A stretch of DNA of 64,000 bases from Ornithinibacillus caprae (lineage in GTDB: Bacteria; Bacillota; Bacilli; Bacillales; Amphibacillaceae). The notes under the pieces were generated by a model, which saw nothing but the letters and a program-made list of their open reading frames with translations, was not told the origin of the DNA and ran no database searches. Position 1 is the stretch's first letter. Each line of letters opens with the position of its first letter. This document shows positions 33,275 to 42,153 of the stretch, piece by piece. A program made the translations under genes and the position numbers. Where the stretch lies: NCBI RefSeq assembly GCF_009728145.1, contig NZ_WOCA01000002.1:62001-126000 (forward strand), given 5' to 3'.

Positions 33275-34048
33275 ATGATTGATATACATTGTCACATTTT
33301 GCCTGGTGTAGATGATGGGGCTAGGACAATTACGGAAAGCATTGCGATGGCACGTGAGGCAAACATACAAGGTATACAAAAAATAATTGCTACACCACAC
33401 CATCAGAATGGAGCTTTTACGAATTCGGCATTGGATGTTATGGAAGCAGTGAATCTATTAAATGAACAGCTACAATCTACAAATATCCCAGTAGAAATTT
33501 TACCTGGACAGGAAACGAGAATCTATGGGGATATGGTGAAAGGATTAAAAACGGGTGATGTGTTACCGCTCAATGAGACAAGCCGATATGTGTTTGTGGA
33601 ACTGCCTGAGAGTCATGTGCCACAATACACGTCACAATTACTATTTGATATTCAAATAGTAGGGTATATCCCAATTATTTCAAATGTGGAACGAAATCAA
33701 GAGTTATTTGAGAATCCGGACAAGCTTTATCGACTCGTCAAAAATGGCGCGGTAACAGAAATGAATGCAGCGAGTGTTGTTGGGAAGGCTGGAAAAAAGG
33801 TACAAAAATTCACCCAGCAGTTACTACAAGCAAATTTAGCTCACTTTATTGGATCTAATGCACATAACTTAAAAAAACGTGGCTTTTATTTACGTGATGC
33901 ATTCGAGGAGATCGGAAGGACATTTGGAAGTACGTATTCCTATCAACTAATGGAAAATAGTGAAGCGGTTGTAAGTGGGCTTGCATTACATAAAGAGGAA
34001 CCAGAACGGATTGCTAGTCAAAAAATATGGAAGATATTTAGCAGATAA
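33275..34048 (+). CDS. CpsB/YwqE-type PHP phosphatase homologue with lost metal ligands
   Basis: A 257-residue PHP-domain tyrosine-phosphatase homologue. Ligands H5, H7, D14, H42, E80, E109 and H197 are kept. The HPERN motif reads NVERN (His to Asn at 137), and SDAH reads SNAH (Asp to Asn at 195). Both positions coordinate the trinuclear metal centre in CpsB enzymes, so catalysis should be impaired. A second, intact copy is encoded at 35558-36322. The reading frame is otherwise complete, with a good ribosome site, so it may have become a binding or regulatory protein. Confidence 0.88.
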   Translation: MIDIHCHILPGVDDGARTITESIAMAREANIQGIQKIIATPHHQNGAFTNSALDVMEAVNLLNEQLQSTNIPVEILPGQETRIYGDMVKGLKTGDVLPLNETSRYVFVELPESHVPQYTSQLLFDIQIVGYIPIISNVERNQELFENPDKLYRLVKNGAVTEMNAASVVGKAGKKVQKFTQQLLQANLAHFIGSNAHNLKKRGFYLRDAFEEIGRTFGSTYSYQLMENSEAVVSGLALHKEEPERIASQKIWKIFSR

Positions 34049-34054
34049 ATAGAG

Positions 34055-34096
34055 AGCTAGATACGTGATCAAGGGGGAGCGGTATCTAGCTTTTTT
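34055..34096 (+). terminator. terminator of the first CpsB-like gene
   Basis: A perfect 10-bp stem (agctagatac at 34055-34064, gtatctagct at 34082-34091) is followed by TTTTT. Confidence 0.85.
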
Positions 34097-34209
34097 AATG
34101 CACAAAAGCATTCAATGGCTACACTTGGTTACCAATTGCTCCGATTGTAAAACAAGCATAAAAAACTATATTGAATGTACCTCCTCACCCAAAACAACAA
34201 TTCAATTTC

Positions 34210-34238
34210 TAGATAAAAATAAGCCACTAGACTATAAT
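34210..34238 (+). promoter_or_regulatory. probable promoter of the YeiH-type gene
   Basis: TATAAT (34233-34238) with TAGATA 17 nt upstream (34210-34215). The gene follows 73 nt later. Confidence 0.5.
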
Positions 34239-34311
34239 TGTAGAGTAAAAAGTCCCCACATGCCTGGTGACGTAGGTATTTGGGCTTTCGATTGTAAGAG
34301 GAGGTGTTCGG

Positions 34312-35352
34312 TTGCAAACAACAGGATGGGAACGAACAAGTAAAAAGGAACCGAGGCAATACTCCGCTAACGTATTATGGGTAACTGGTGTGGCATTTAC
34401 CTTTCTAATCGCAGCATTCGGTTATATGCTTGCGCTAGTACCAGGGTTTACGTATGTTGGACAGTTAGGGAGTGCGATTATCCTAGCGATTGTTTACCGG
34501 CAAATCTTTGGTTACCCTGAGGCGATTCGGTCCGGGGTTACGTTTTCGGCTAAGAAGTTATTACGTTTAGCTATTATATTATATGGTTTACGGTTAAATA
34601 TCGGCATTGTACTTAGTGATGGGTTAGGCTTATTGCTACGGGATGCTATTATCATTTTCCTGTCGATCATGCTCACGATTTGGCTTGCTAAAGTAATGAA
34701 GGCTAATGCGAATATTTCATTATTACTTGGTGTTGGAACAGGTGTGTGTGGAGCGGCTGCGATTGCTGCTGTTGCACCAATCATTAAAGCCAAGGATGAG
34801 GATACAGCAATTGGTGTTGGTATCATCGCATTAATGGGAACTATTTTTTCTATTATCTATACGATCATCCGTCCAATCCTGCCAATGACTGATGTGGACT
34901 ATGGGATCTGGTCGGGGATGAGTTTACATGAATTAGCACATGTTGCCTTAGCGGCGGCACCTGCTGGTGAGGACGCGCTTGCGATGGCACTGCTTGCGAA
35001 GCTAGGTCGTGTGTTTCTACTCGTTCCACTGTGTTTCATCCTCATCTATATGATGAAACGGAAAAAAAGTGCTAATGATGAAGATCAAACAAAAATTGCT
35101 TTCCCATGGTTTCTCATCGGTTTTATTGTTATGAGTATTTTAGGAAGTTATGTTTTCGGTCCGGTAGTACCAGTATCAGAAGCTGGTTTAGAAACGGTAT
35201 ATACGTTAACGACATGGCTATTAACGGCGGCGATGGTTGGATTAGGTTTAAGTGTTAGTCTCGACGAAGTTCGTAAAAAAGCGATGAAACCGCTTATTGC
35301 GATGACTTTGGTTTCAATCGTTGTATCGCTGTTAGCATTTGTACTCGTATAG
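34312..35352 (+). CDS. YeiH/UPF0324-family membrane transporter
   Basis: A 346-residue membrane protein with about ten hydrophobic segments. It matches the YeiH (putative sulfate exporter) family, including GVGTGVCGAAAIAA and SGMSLHELAHVALAAAPAGEDAL. TTG 34312 has AGGAGGTG upstream. The true substrate is not settled; sulfate or sulfonate is proposed for relatives. It has its own promoter and terminator and simply lies between the two phosphatase genes, so a link to the polysaccharide genes is not implied. Confidence 0.85.
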   Translation: MQTTGWERTSKKEPRQYSANVLWVTGVAFTFLIAAFGYMLALVPGFTYVGQLGSAIILAIVYRQIFGYPEAIRSGVTFSAKKLLRLAIILYGLRLNIGIVLSDGLGLLLRDAIIIFLSIMLTIWLAKVMKANANISLLLGVGTGVCGAAAIAAVAPIIKAKDEDTAIGVGIIALMGTIFSIIYTIIRPILPMTDVDYGIWSGMSLHELAHVALAAAPAGEDALAMALLAKLGRVFLLVPLCFILIYMMKRKKSANDEDQTKIAFPWFLIGFIVMSILGSYVFGPVVPVSEAGLETVYTLTTWLLTAAMVGLGLSVSLDEVRKKAMKPLIAMTLVSIVVSLLAFVLV

Positions 35353-35362
35353 TATTTTTCAT

Positions 35363-35392
35363 GCCCCTCATGTAAATGGAGGGGGCTTTCTA
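35363..35392 (+). terminator. terminator of the YeiH-type gene
   Basis: Stem gcccctc with gaggggggc-type right arm around a 9-nt loop, followed by TTTCTATTT. Confidence 0.75.
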
Positions 35393-35518
35393 TTTAACAG
35401 TATTCATATAAAAATTTTAACAGATTTTCCCTATAAAACACATTAAATCTTCAATAACCTACGAAAATAATGAGAATTTTCCCACTTTTAAATAAGTATG
35501 TAAAATTATGTAGTTTTT

Positions 35519-35527
35519 TGATATACT
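35519..35527 (+). promoter_or_regulatory. extended -10 promoter of the second CpsB gene
   Basis: TGATATACT fits TGnTATAAT with one mismatch, 31 nt before the start codon. Confidence 0.5.
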
Positions 35528-35557
35528 AGAACTACCAATTAACAGGAAGTGAACCTT

Positions 35558-36322
35558 TTGATAGATATTCATAGTCATATATTACCTGGTATTGATGATG
35601 GCGCGAAAACATTTACAGATAGCTTAGTGATGGCTCAAGCAGCAGTGAAACAGGGGATCCACACTATCCTTGCGACACCTCATCATCAAAATGGTAAATA
35701 TATCAATGAAAAACCTGATATTACTTCTTTAGTCAAGAAATTGAATGAAGAATTACAGAAGGAAAGTATCCCATTAACCGTTCTGGTAGGGCAGGAAACT
35801 CGTATTCATGGGGACATGATTCACGAACTAGAAACGGGGAAAATGGCTACATTAAATGATACAAAATATGTATTCGTTGAATTTCCTTCTAGCCAAGTAC
35901 CACGATATGCGAAGCAGATGCTATTTGACATGCAGGTTGCTGGCTACACTCCGATTATTGTTCACCCGGAGAGAAATCAACAGATCATGGAGCAACCGTC
36001 GATATTATTTGATTTTGTTCAAAAAGGGGCACTTACCCAGGTAACCGCTGCGAGTATTGTTGGGAAATTTGGGAAAAATATTAAGAAATTTTCTCATCAA
36101 TTAGTAGATGCAAATCTAACTCACTTTCTTGCATCGGATGCACATAATACGACATCAAGAGGCTTTGTCATGCGGGAAGCCTACCAAGTACTTCGAAATG
36201 AGCATGGAAATGCAGCGTTCTATATGTTTATGGAAAACACTCAGTTTCTAATTGAAGGTCAAAACGTCATCCGAGAACAACCAGAAATGATCAAGAAGAA
36301 AAAGTTTCTTGGGATATTTTAG
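35558..36322 (+). CDS. CpsB/YwqE-type manganese-dependent tyrosine-protein phosphatase
   Basis: A 254-residue PHP phosphatase with the complete ligand set, including IDIHSH, GIDDG, TPHH, GQE, VEFP, HPERN and SDAH. TTG 35558 is preferred over the in-frame GTG 35549 because AGGAAGTG lies just upstream of it and the N-terminus then matches the paralogue (MIDIH). It would dephosphorylate the CpsD-type kinase encoded at 32297. It is about 60 percent similar to the defective copy by eye. Confidence 0.9.
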   Translation: MIDIHSHILPGIDDGAKTFTDSLVMAQAAVKQGIHTILATPHHQNGKYINEKPDITSLVKKLNEELQKESIPLTVLVGQETRIHGDMIHELETGKMATLNDTKYVFVEFPSSQVPRYAKQMLFDMQVAGYTPIIVHPERNQQIMEQPSILFDFVQKGALTQVTAASIVGKFGKNIKKFSHQLVDANLTHFLASDAHNTTSRGFVMREAYQVLRNEHGNAAFYMFMENTQFLIEGQNVIREQPEMIKKKKFLGIF

Positions 36323-36343
36323 CGCTTAGAAAAAGTGTAACTA

Positions 36344-36380
36344 AGGCATCACCATAAAGGCTTGGTGAATGCCTGGTTTT
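36344..36380 (+). terminator. hairpin after the second CpsB gene
   Basis: aggcatcacca (36344-36354) pairs with tggtgaatgcct (36363-36374) with one bulged base, followed by GGTTTTC. Confidence 0.65.
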
Positions 36381-36409
36381 CTATATTGTATATTCATGTA
36401 TGTATGCTT

Positions 36410-36500
36410 AATCAGTGGGAATAATAAAATCCTCACTGATTTCATGTTATATTGCACATAATCCTAAAGGAGTAGTTAATTTTCACTGATGAAATCAGTG
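36410..36500 (+). promoter_or_regulatory. cluster of CACTGAT inverted repeats upstream of a LuxR-type regulator
   Basis: Four half-sites occur within 91 bp: aatcagtg (36410-36417) facing cactgatt (36434-36441), then cactgat (36484-36490) facing atcagtg (36494-36500). Two palindromes of the same half-site ahead of a regulator gene suggest an operator, possibly autoregulatory. No clear SigA promoter is visible between them. Confidence 0.6.
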
Positions 36501-36603
36501 CGTGAACATGTGAAATATACCAACGTGTTTATTTTTCTTTATTCAATTTCGGTGTTTGCTTTAATGCTCTAACGTTATAAAAATAGAAATAAGGGTGTCA
36601 TAC

Positions 36604-37272
36604 ATGATAAAGGTTTTACTAGTGGAAAAGCAGCGTTTATTCCGTAGGGGGATAGAGGCGTTAATCAGCGCAGAGCAAGACATGAAAGTCGTTGGCATGG
36701 CAGAAGACGGAAATTCAGCGCTAGAACAGGTTGCTACATTAAATCCTGATGTTGTTTTAATCGATATTCATATGCCGAATTTGAGTGGGATCCACACTGC
36801 TGCACGAATTAAACAACAATTTAGTGGGGTAAGAGTAGTATTTCTTACTTCCGAGGTGGAAAAGGAACTAATTATTCGAGCGATTACAATAGGTGATGGA
36901 TTCTTATTAAAGGATCTTTATCCGGATAACTTATATCAAGCAATCCGGGATGCTTATCGTGGACAAGTGGTGCTTTCAGGGGATGTAGCTACAATTTTAG
37001 TGAACACAATCCGTGAGCTAACCATGGATTCTAAGAATGTACTTTCAATTAGACTTCAAAATAGAGGGATTCATTTAACGCCTAGGGAATTAGATATAGC
37101 TATATTGTTAATAGAAGGAAAAACAAATAAACAGATTGCTCATACTTTCCATTTATCCGGTGGTACGGTTAAAAATTATATTAGTGACCTTTATATGAAG
37201 CTTGATATCCGAAATCGTAATGAAGTGATCAAATACTTAACGGGTCTTATCGATGGTGGAGTACCCAGATGA
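36604..37272 (+). CDS. NarL/LuxR-type response regulator
   Basis: A 222-residue protein with an N-terminal receiver domain (phosphoacceptor D54 in LIDIHMP, K in LLKD) and a C-terminal LuxR helix-turn-helix (LTPRELDIAILLIEGKTNKQIAHTFHLSGGTVKNY). The acidic pair near residues 8-9 reads EK rather than DD, so phosphorylation may be altered. ATG 36604 fits AAGGG 9 nt upstream better than GTG 36595. No sensor kinase is adjacent. Its location at the head of the exopolysaccharide genes suggests it controls them. Confidence 0.85.
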   Translation: MIKVLLVEKQRLFRRGIEALISAEQDMKVVGMAEDGNSALEQVATLNPDVVLIDIHMPNLSGIHTAARIKQQFSGVRVVFLTSEVEKELIIRAITIGDGFLLKDLYPDNLYQAIRDAYRGQVVLSGDVATILVNTIRELTMDSKNVLSIRLQNRGIHLTPRELDIAILLIEGKTNKQIAHTFHLSGGTVKNYISDLYMKLDIRNRNEVIKYLTGLIDGGVPR

Positions 37273-37541
37273 AAGTGATTTTTAGATAATGACTTACTTT
37301 TTATTAGTGCATAATTTTTTAATTCCGACAAACTTCTACGGATTTATGACTTTTTCTGAAAAAAGTCACTATTACACATGATTGGGTATTTAGTATGATT
37401 GTTTTGTGACTAGATCGGTATAACATTTTAGGTGAAAATACCTATTATATTATAACTTTTTAGTTGTGATGTGATAACATTTTGAGCTTAAACAGAAAGT
37501 TGTCCAAGCTATAACTTACAGAGTGGGTGGTTTGGGATTGA

Positions 37542-38174
37542 ATGATAGAGATAATATTAATGAATCAAACGCCTTTTATGCGGTTGATTCAAGAGCGAAT
37601 TAGTTTACTAGAAGGTATTCAAGTTCTTGCGTTTCAAGAAATTAGCATGGAACTGATTCACTATGTTCATGCTGATATTGTTGTGTTTGATTTAGATGAA
37701 TATATAGACAAACGGGAAAAACCCCATATCCCAGCAGTTAACAATCAGATGATTGTAGGTGTTACGGAGAGTGTAGATCAGCTACAGTTGTTAGGGTGGC
37801 TAGAGGCTGGAATGGATAGTTTATTATTTAAAGAGGATCAGACATTAGAAAATTTGGATGGTATTTTTCATTCGATAACAGTTGGGAATTGCTATATTCC
37901 ACCTTTTGTGGTTTCCACTCTTTTGATGGAAATGGACAAGCTAAAGTCAATTGATCATGGAAAGTTTCGTACAGAATTACAGAACAATAAATACCACCTA
38001 ACTCCAAAAGAAGCAGAAATTGCTTATTTAATGAAACGAGATTTAACAAATAATGAGATTGCTAGAGTGATAGGGATTTCAGAAGGAACCGTAAAAGTAC
38101 ATATTAGTCATATTTATAAGAAGTTAGGGATGAAAAAAAGAAAAGCAGTTGTGGAGCTGTTAAGGACAATATAA
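37542..38174 (+). CDS. LuxR-family regulator with degenerate receiver-like domain
   Basis: A 210-residue protein whose C-terminus (about 145-210) is a clear LuxR HTH (LTPKEAEIAYLMKRDLTNNEIARVIGISEGTVKVHISHIYKKLG). The N-terminal 130 residues keep the receiver-like length and a DLDEY segment but lack the acidic pair and the canonical phosphoacceptor neighbourhood. The gap before it (37273-37541) is AT-rich, with one GACTTTTT/AAAAAAGTC hairpin at about 37348-37367. It ends 31 nt before the dehydratase gene and is probably co-transcribed with it. Confidence 0.78.
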   Translation: MIEIILMNQTPFMRLIQERISLLEGIQVLAFQEISMELIHYVHADIVVFDLDEYIDKREKPHIPAVNNQMIVGVTESVDQLQLLGWLEAGMDSLLFKEDQTLENLDGIFHSITVGNCYIPPFVVSTLLMEMDKLKSIDHGKFRTELQNNKYHLTPKEAEIAYLMKRDLTNNEIARVIGISEGTVKVHISHIYKKLGMKKRKAVVELLRTI

Positions 38175-38205
38175 CTCCACAACTGATAGGAAAGGGGTGT
38201 CTATC

Positions 38206-40041
38206 ATGAGCTATAAAAAAAGATTGTTATTTTTAATTCTCCTCGATTCAATAATTGTCATGTTTGCTATCTTTGCTGCCTCGTGGATTGTTTATCCTAA
38301 TACTCCAGTAAATGCTGAGAATTTATTCGTTTTAATTGTCACTTCGATATCATTATTATTTTTCCATCATTTTTATGCATTTATTTATAAGTTATATAAC
38401 AAGGTTTGGGCGTATGCGAGTGTTGGGGAATTATTAACAATTGTAAGAGCTGTTACATTGTCAATTGTGACAACAGGTGTAATTCAGTATCTGGCAAATG
38501 GCTTCGATTTGTATCGACGAGCATTAATTGTGACCTGGTTATTGCATATTATTTTGATTGGTGGCTCACGTTTTGTGTGGCGGGTTTATCGTGATCGTTA
38601 TATCACAACGGATAAGGATAAAAAGCGCACTTTAATTGTAGGAGCAGGTGCTGCTGGTACAATGATCGCTCGACAGTTACATCAAAATCATGATAACAAT
38701 GAGCTTCTTCCGGTTGCGTTTGTTGATGATGATATGGGTAAGTGGAGAATGGAAATTTATGGTTTACCAGTTTTAGGCAGTGTGAGGGATATTGGAAGGA
38801 TCGTAGAAAATCACCAAATTGATCATGTGGTAATTGCTATTCCTTCCTTGAAAAACGGGGAACTGCAACAAATTGTTGCCAAATGTAATGAAACAAAAGC
38901 AGTAGTTCAGATGATCCCAAAAATTGAGGATTTAATGACTGGAAAAGTGTCTGTAAGTAACCTGAAAAATGTTGAAGTAGAAGATGTTCTTGGACGTGAG
39001 CCTGTTGAGCTAGACATTCATGCGATCTCAGAGTATGTTACAGAGAATACCGTGATGGTAACTGGTGCTGGTGGATCGATTGGATCAGAGATTTGTAGAC
39101 AGTTAATGAATTTCACACCGAAAAAGATAGTCCTTGTTGGTCATGGGGAATTCAGTATTTATACGATCGATATGGAGCTTCGTGAAAAATATAGTACGAC
39201 TAATATTGAGATTGTTCCTGTGATTGGGGATGTTCAAGATCGTAAACGAATGTTTGATGTGATAAAAGAACATCAACCTACGATCATCTACCATGCTGCA
39301 GCACATAAGCATGTGCCGTTGATGGAATATAATCCGCATGAGGCTGTTAAAAACAATGTGATTGGTACGAGAAATGTTGCTCATGCAGCTGATGCTGGTG
39401 GTGTGGGTACTTTTGTTCTCGTTTCTACGGATAAAGCTGTTAATCCTACCAATGTGATGGGTGCTACGAAGCGCGTTGCTGAAATGGTAGTACAGGATAT
39501 GGCGAAGCATAGTGATACGAAATTTGTAGCTGTTCGTTTTGGTAATGTACTCGGTAGCCGTGGTAGTGTTATTCCCCTTTTTAAAAAGCAGATTGAAAAA
39601 GGTGGTCCTGTAACGGTTACTCATCCAGAAATGACAAGGTATTTTATGACGATACCTGAAGCTTCTCGGCTTGTGATACAGGCTGGTACGCTTGCTCGTG
39701 GTGGAGAGATCTTTGTACTAGATATGGGAGAGCCAGTTAAAATAGTAGATTTGGCTAGGAATCTGATTAGGTTGTCCGGATACTCAGAAGATGAGATTCC
39801 AATTGAGTTTAGTGGAATACGGCCTGGGGAGAAGATGTATGAGGAGCTTCTGAATGAGAAGGAAGTTCATCCAGGGGCGGTTTATGAGAAAATTTATGTT
39901 GGTAAGACGGTTGATGTGGATTCACGTGCACTTGATCGTTTGGTAGATAGTTTTGGAGAGTATGATTCTGTTCAGCTTAAGAATGAGTTGATGGGAATTG
40001 TGTTTGCGGAGCGGGAAGTATTGGCTGCGAGAGGGTCTTAA
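38206..40041 (+). CDS. membrane-bound nucleotide-sugar 4,6-dehydratase/epimerase (CapD/EpsC type)
   Basis: A 611-residue protein. Four N-terminal membrane helices (within about 1-130) are followed by a CoA-binding-like Rossmann fold (GAGAAGTMIAR) and a second NAD-binding catalytic domain (VTGAGGSIGSEICRQ; STDKAVNPTNVMGATK, with Met in place of the usual Tyr of YxxxK, as normal for this family). It makes a 4-keto-6-deoxy UDP-sugar, usually from UDP-GlcNAc. ATG 38206 has GGAAAGGGG upstream. Confidence 0.9.
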   Translation: MSYKKRLLFLILLDSIIVMFAIFAASWIVYPNTPVNAENLFVLIVTSISLLFFHHFYAFIYKLYNKVWAYASVGELLTIVRAVTLSIVTTGVIQYLANGFDLYRRALIVTWLLHIILIGGSRFVWRVYRDRYITTDKDKKRTLIVGAGAAGTMIARQLHQNHDNNELLPVAFVDDDMGKWRMEIYGLPVLGSVRDIGRIVENHQIDHVVIAIPSLKNGELQQIVAKCNETKAVVQMIPKIEDLMTGKVSVSNLKNVEVEDVLGREPVELDIHAISEYVTENTVMVTGAGGSIGSEICRQLMNFTPKKIVLVGHGEFSIYTIDMELREKYSTTNIEIVPVIGDVQDRKRMFDVIKEHQPTIIYHAAAHKHVPLMEYNPHEAVKNNVIGTRNVAHAADAGGVGTFVLVSTDKAVNPTNVMGATKRVAEMVVQDMAKHSDTKFVAVRFGNVLGSRGSVIPLFKKQIEKGGPVTVTHPEMTRYFMTIPEASRLVIQAGTLARGGEIFVLDMGEPVKIVDLARNLIRLSGYSEDEIPIEFSGIRPGEKMYEELLNEKEVHPGAVYEKIYVGKTVDVDSRALDRLVDSFGEYDSVQLKNELMGIVFAEREVLAARGS

Positions 40042-40118
40042 TTTTATTTCTTAATAATTATAAATATAGTATCTGAACCTTTCGGTTCTTTGTTAATATG
40101 ATGATGGGGGATTATGTT

Positions 40119-40997
40119 ATGAGAACAGTAAAAAAAGCTATTATACCAGCTGCTGGATTGGGGACTAGATTCTTGCCAGCTACAAAAGCAATGCCAAAGG
40201 AAATGTTACCGATAGTAGATAAGCCTACGATTCAATATATTGTGGAGGAAGCGATTGAGTCTGGTATTGAAGATATTATTATTGTTACTGGTAAAGGGAA
40301 GCGTGCGATTGAGGATCATTTTGATCATAATTTTGAACTAGAGGATAATTTAGTTAAAAAAGAGAAGTTTGAGATGCTAGAAAAAGTTCGTCATGCTTCA
40401 GATGTTGACATTCATTATATTCGTCAAAAAGATCCTAAAGGATTAGGTCATGCTGTTTGGTGTGCGCGTAAGTTTATAGGAAATGAACCATTTGCAGTGT
40501 TGTTAGGTGATGACATTGTTCAAGCTGAAACTCCAGGACTAAGACAGTTGATTCAGCAGTTTGAAGAGACGCAACGTTCTGTTGTAGGTGTTCAGCAGGT
40601 ATCTGAAGATGAAACTCATCGTTATGGAATTGTTGACCCTAGTACGGTTGAAGGACGTCGGTATAGAGTTAATAACTTTGTAGAAAAGCCTGCACAGGGT
40701 ACTGCTCCTTCTAATTTGGCTATTATGGGTAGGTATGTGTTTACACCAGAAATCTTCGATTTCTTAGATAGACAAGAGATTGGTGCTGGTGGAGAGATTC
40801 AATTAACGGATGCAATTCAGATGTTAAATGAATTGCAGAGTGTGTATGCTTATGATTTTGAAGGTAAGCGATATGATGTTGGGGAGAAGTTAGGATTTGT
40901 GAAGACGAATATTGAGATGGCATTGGAGAATGAAGAGATTCGGGATGATTTGTTGGAGTATTTGAGTGGGTTGGTTAGTAATAGGGTTGGGGGATAG
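40119..40997 (+). CDS. galU: UTP-glucose-1-phosphate uridylyltransferase
   Basis: A 292-residue nucleotidyltransferase with [19 protein letters not shown] near the N-terminus, [14 protein letters not shown], and GDD and VEKP motifs. It makes UDP-glucose for polysaccharide and lipid glycosylation. ATG 40119 follows GGGGGAT, and the ATG at 40098 precedes that box. A GAACCTTTCGGTTC hairpin with TTT at about 40074-40090 lies between this gene and the dehydratase. Confidence 0.93.
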   Translation: MRTVKKAIIPAAGLGTRFLPATKAMPKEMLPIVDKPTIQYIVEEAIESGIEDIIIVTGKGKRAIEDHFDHNFELEDNLVKKEKFEMLEKVRHASDVDIHYIRQKDPKGLGHAVWCARKFIGNEPFAVLLGDDIVQAETPGLRQLIQQFEETQRSVVGVQQVSEDETHRYGIVDPSTVEGRRYRVNNFVEKPAQGTAPSNLAIMGRYVFTPEIFDFLDRQEIGAGGEIQLTDAIQMLNELQSVYAYDFEGKRYDVGEKLGFVKTNIEMALENEEIRDDLLEYLSGLVSNRVGG

Positions 40998-41301
40998 TTT
41001 TTTATCCTACTACTGGTTTAATTGCAAAATTTGTGGAACCTTGCGGTTCATTAGTGATTTTTAGATGTGGCTTCTTACGAAGTCTATATTATAGGTGATG
41101 TCTCTTTACCTTTATCAATAGGGGCACTCGGCTATGCTGTGGGTTGAAGGACCTTAGACACCTGTTGTCATTAGTGTGGTGTGAGGTGGGGTTAGATGCC
41201 CTGTATTTTTATTACAATTTTTAAATGCACCTAGAAGGTATGACAAAAATGGCTTCATTGGAAATAAGCTATTATAACTGTTGTTTGAGGTGCTTGAGAT
41301 C
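40998..41301 (+). other. gene-free stretch with possible RNA structure
   Basis: No credible ORF. A hairpin gaacc-ttgc-ggttc lies near 41038-41051, related to the one before galU. Further on, aggtg(at)gtct at about 41093-41102 can pair with agacacct (about 41157-41164), enclosing some 55 nt of mostly G-rich sequence. This could be a structured leader for the prepilin-like gene that follows. I do not recognise a known riboswitch with confidence. Confidence 0.3.
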
Positions 41302-41582
41302 ATGTGGAAGTTTTGGATAAATAAATTAAAGTTAATATTGGATTTACTTTAATAGAGGCCCTAGCTGTGTTAGCGATATTAAGTATGATTTTATTAATTG
41401 CAATTTCAACTATTTTATCAAGTGTTGAGAACGCTGAAGCAGAAGTGTGTAATGCTAATGAAACTATCTGCCATATAGATGGAATAATCTCATATGTGGA
41501 TGGAGGTGTTATTTGTAGTGAGCATTCTAGTGGAGAACAAGTTGAAGATAATAATGATGGTGTGGATGTTCCGTTTTTGTGA
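41302..41582 (+). pseudogene. prepilin-like protein, frameshifted and internally shortened
   Basis: From 41340 the frame reads GFTLIEALAVLAILSMILLIAI, the class III prepilin cleavage site and hydrophobic helix of ComGC/type IV pilin-like proteins. The C-terminal part has C-x-I-D-G-x-I-S-Y-V-D-G-G-V-I-C-S-E-H, the cysteine pair typical of the tails of such proteins. A plausible start (ATG 41302 after GAGGTG) reads MWKFWINKLKLI and would join only if one base is gained or lost near 41338. It is about half the usual length. The gene is probably dead. Confidence 0.6.
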
Positions 41583-41771
41583 AGTGTGTCAAAAGGTTGG
41601 ATAGTTGAAAGATGAGTGGGGAGAGAGTATGCACTTGTTACTGAAACAGTGGCCTGTTTTTATTTACGAAATTTGAAAACTTGAATGGTTTATATAATAG
41701 GAAGAAACTCGGTTTAGAGTGCTGGATTAGTGAATATCTATTTTGTATTTGCTTGGTGATTGAATAGATAC

Positions 41772-42057
41772 TACGAGGTGGCTATCGGATATAGATAAAC
41801 ACGATATGTATTGTTGAATTATGCGAAAAAGTATAAATTAAACACAATATTTGATTTTGTCTATTTTGTATAATCATACTAAATACTAATATATTAAATG
41901 GATTAAAAAAGCTGACGCAAATTTAATGAATAGTTAAAAAACGCAATATATAGTATTAAAACTCAATTAATCATATCAAATGATACAACATATTGATTTT
42001 TTTATCTATTTCTCATAGTGAGGGTAAAATACGAGGTGGCTATCAGAAGTAGATAAC
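41772..42057 (+). repeat. two copies of a 28-bp element upstream of the glycosyltransferase cluster
   Basis: TACGAGGTGGCTATC followed by RGAWRTAGATAA occurs at 41772-41799 and 42029-42056. The intervening 230 bp are extremely AT-rich. A related sequence (GAGTAGCTATCGAAATTTGGAA) lies at 53459-53480, before the UDP-glucose dehydrogenase remnant. The whole 41583-42153 stretch has no credible gene. These may be leader or antitermination elements of polysaccharide operons. Confidence 0.6.
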
Positions 42058-42153
42058 AATTTTAGTGATTTAGTAGTTGGTTGGAAATAAGGATTCGGAT
42101 AGTTCCAATTAAGTCCTAACTCACTAAATAACTTTTCAAGGAGTGTTATAGGC

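Noticed and set aside
41093-41165. Cyclic-di-GMP-I riboswitch before the prepilin-like gene
   Set aside because: The context is tempting, but the conserved GEMM core blocks could not be lined up with the sequence.
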